From NCBI GenBank assembly GCA_019090845.1, contig JAHRVD010000218.1:1-6769 (forward strand): 6,769 bases of DNA. The letters are read 5' to 3'. Shown piece by piece: positions 6,323 to 6,769 of the stretch (positions are counted from its first letter, which is position 1; each line of letters starts with the position of its first letter). Below the pieces are notes generated by a model, which was not told the origin of the DNA, did not search any database, and saw nothing but the letters and a program-made list of their open reading frames with translations. The position numbers and the translations under genes were made by a program. The DNA is from Marinosulfonomonas sp. GTDB taxonomy: Bacteria > Pseudomonadota > Alphaproteobacteria > Rhodobacterales > Rhodobacteraceae.

Positions 6323-6747
6323 ATGTAGCAAACCCAAAAATCTCTAGGCTGTCCGTCGTTACTTGGTGTGGACAGTTGGAGTGGTTTGAGTTTTGGATAC
6401 CCTGGTTCGTTTATGTGATTGATTATCGGGCGAAAGCGCAGCGTCTTGTGTTTGTTAAGCCCCGCGTGCTCACTGCTGCAGATAAAGGGCAGGGGCCGCA
6501 ACCGCTCTGATGGATATATTCTTCAATGAAACCCGTGTCTTGTACAACTTCCATATTTGCATGATTTTCATCGATTCACCGCATATTCGGCATCTCCCGG
6601 GTTTTCAGTCGCTTCGGGCATTTTTTTCGCCTCATGATGTCAGAGATTACCGCATTATAAAGATTCTGGTCACTCAAATTTCAACGGCACTTCATTTCTT
6701 AAAGGCGGGTCGACTATCCTGAATACAAATGATGCGCAGTTACCCTC
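6323..6747. other. Stretch without a recognisable gene
   Basis: About 425 bases between the tRNA-like sequence and the end-of-window ribosome site. Two open frames on the plus strand (6217-6510 and 6510-6722) touch at TGATG, but neither translation resembles a family I know. The first overlaps the tRNA-like sequence, and neither has a good ribosome site. I do not call them genes. The stretch contains TTGTACAAC at 6540-6548, the same core as the palindrome at 92-103. A run of seven Ts lies near 6622-6628 after a GC-rich segment, but only a 4-bp stem with a large loop can be drawn there, so it is not a good terminator. Confidence 0.4.
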
Positions 6748-6769
6748 AGGAGGGATGGTTTTTGAATGA
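6748..6769 (+). promoter_or_regulatory. Strong ribosome-binding sequence, possible start of a gene cut by the window edge
   Basis: AGGAGG at 6748-6753 is a near-perfect Shine-Dalgarno sequence. The ATG at 6755 directly abuts it and runs only four codons to a stop. The ATG at 6766 is 12 nt downstream of the AGGAGG, somewhat long but usable, and could begin a gene continuing past the window. Nothing can be said about its product. Confidence 0.3.

Noticed and set aside
6590..6630. Possible intrinsic terminator before a run of seven Ts
   Set aside because: Only a 4-bp stem with a long loop can be formed, so the T-run alone is not enough.
6217..6722. Two adjoining open frames (97 and 70 codons) joined by a TGATG overlap
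   Set aside because: Neither has a ribosome site or recognisable protein features. The first overlaps both the transglycosylase upstream region and the tRNA-like sequence, so the overlap is probably chance.

Overview
The window looks like chromosomal DNA of a marine alphaproteobacterium, most likely from the Roseobacter/Rhodobacteraceae side. This is inferred from moderate GC content, codon use and the style of the proteins. No rRNA or other taxonomic marker is present, so the assignment is tentative.

Layout. Positions 1-333 form a non-coding leader with a perfect 12-bp palindrome and an unusual concentration of the hexamer AACCAA/TTGGTT. Positions 334-4670 hold a four-gene operon on the + strand for one ABC importer of the polyamine (PotABCD-like) type: ATPase, periplasmic binding protein, permease with a large N-terminal periplasmic insertion, second permease. 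A strong 15-bp stem-loop separates the binding-protein gene from the permease genes. This is a classic place for setting unequal expression within a transporter operon. Positions 4671-4964 are a convergent intergenic region containing an imperfect inverted-repeat element of about 200 bp, MITE- or IS-remnant-like. Positions 4965-6107 (- strand) encode an MltB-type lytic murein transglycosylase lipoprotein with a C-terminal peptidoglycan-binding domain and a twin-arginine-like lipoprotein signal. Positions 6108-6769 contain no recognisable protein gene. On the - strand at 6246-6322 lies a strikingly tRNA-like sequence with an aberrant T-arm. The last bases carry a strong Shine-Dalgarno sequence that may belong to a gene starting at the window edge.

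How the genes work together. The binding protein would capture a small cationic or polyamine-like solute in the periplasm. The two permeases form the channel and the ATPase, presumably a dimer, powers import. The transglycosylase is an independent, convergently transcribed cell-wall gene.

I see no clear evidence of a wholly new multi-gene system. The least explained items are the tRNA-like sequence, the inverted-repeat element and the repeated operator-like motif in the leader.
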